6,670 nt of DNA from Candidatus Saccharibacteria bacterium UBA4215. GTDB lineage: Bacteria; Patescibacteriota; Saccharimonadia; Saccharimonadales; Saccharimonadaceae. Position 1 is the first letter of the stretch; the number at the start of each line of letters is the position of its first letter. Under the pieces are notes generated by a model. It saw only the letters and a program-made list of their open reading frames with translations. It searched no databases and was not told the origin of the DNA. The DNA lies in NCBI GenBank assembly GCA_002381485.1, contig DFTJ01000007.1:27234-33903 (forward strand), given 5' to 3'. The position numbers and the translations under genes were made by a program. Positions 6,620 through 6,670 of the stretch are shown here, piece by piece.

Positions 6620-6670
6620 TACTGCAACTCCCCTGCTGGTTTTGGTCCGTCAGCTTTTTTTACATATGTT
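6619..6670 (-). CDS. C-terminal tail of the gene upstream of virB4, partial
   Basis: Of the three minus-strand frames, only this one stays open from the window edge. It reads TYVKKADGPKPAGELQ and ends in a TAA whose last A is the first base of the virB4 ATG. The tail is hydrophilic and Lys/Pro-rich. The ribosome site of virB4 lies inside it, as expected for a real coupled operon. In related clusters a small PrgI- or VirB3-like membrane protein often precedes virB4, so that is the leading guess, but 16 residues cannot show it. Confidence 0.6.
   Translation of the reverse strand, partial: TYVKKADGPKPAGELQ
6628..6633 (-). promoter_or_regulatory. Shine-Dalgarno for virB4
   Basis: GGGGAG on the minus strand sits 8 nt before the virB4 ATG, within the last codons of the upstream gene. 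Together with the TAATG overlap this supports the start at 6619 and coupled translation. Confidence 0.6.

Noticed and set aside
6650..6664. In-frame A AAA AAA run in the upstream partial gene as a possible -1 frameshift site
   Set aside because: A shift would end at once (K-K-S-stop), there is too little sequence to judge, and the zero frame ends properly in the TAATG overlap with virB4.
1..6670. Recoded TGA (code 25) as in some other CPR lineages
   Set aside because: Reading with the standard code gives full-length proteins with complete domains, and the TGA at 1780-1782 ends the M23 gene exactly where the next gene begins.

Overview
All genes in this window lie on the minus strand, so transcription runs from right to left. 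The window is almost entirely coding: three complete genes and two partial genes at the edges. The only bases outside the chosen coding spans are a 19-bp gap (4750-4768) and one base at 1779. No stretch above 300 bases lacks a gene, and I see no RNA gene, mobile element, CRISPR array or origin.

In order of transcription: (1) the last 16 codons of an upstream gene (right edge to 6619); (2) a 616-residue VirB4/TraC-type secretion ATPase (6619-4769); (3) a 989-residue membrane protein with VirB6/TrbL-like hydrophobic segments and a complete M23 (LytM-type) peptidase domain at its C-terminus (4749-1780); (4) a secreted 385-residue protein joining a phage-tail-type lysozyme domain to an NlpC/P60- or CHAP-like cysteine peptidase domain (1778-621); (5) a membrane-anchored protein with a PEGA-like beta domain, running off the left edge (621-1). 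Junctions are very tight: two are TAATG stop/start overlaps, one has a 1-bp gap and one has a 19-bp gap. This looks like one translationally coupled operon.

The set suggests the core of a type IV secretion or conjugation-like envelope machine. VirB4 would supply energy, the polytopic protein would sit in the membrane, and three peptidoglycan-cutting domains on two proteins would open the cell wall. The gene content, the short TraC-like VirB4, the VirB6-like/M23 fusion and the conserved-looking C-terminus of the PEGA-like protein fit Candidatus Saccharibacteria (TM7, Patescibacteria/CPR). That assignment rests on remembered family resemblance and not on a search. The standard genetic code works throughout: TGA acts as a stop for the M23 gene, unlike in code-25 Gracilibacteria/Absconditabacteria. 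No relaxase or VirD4 coupling protein is visible, so DNA transfer cannot be claimed from this window.
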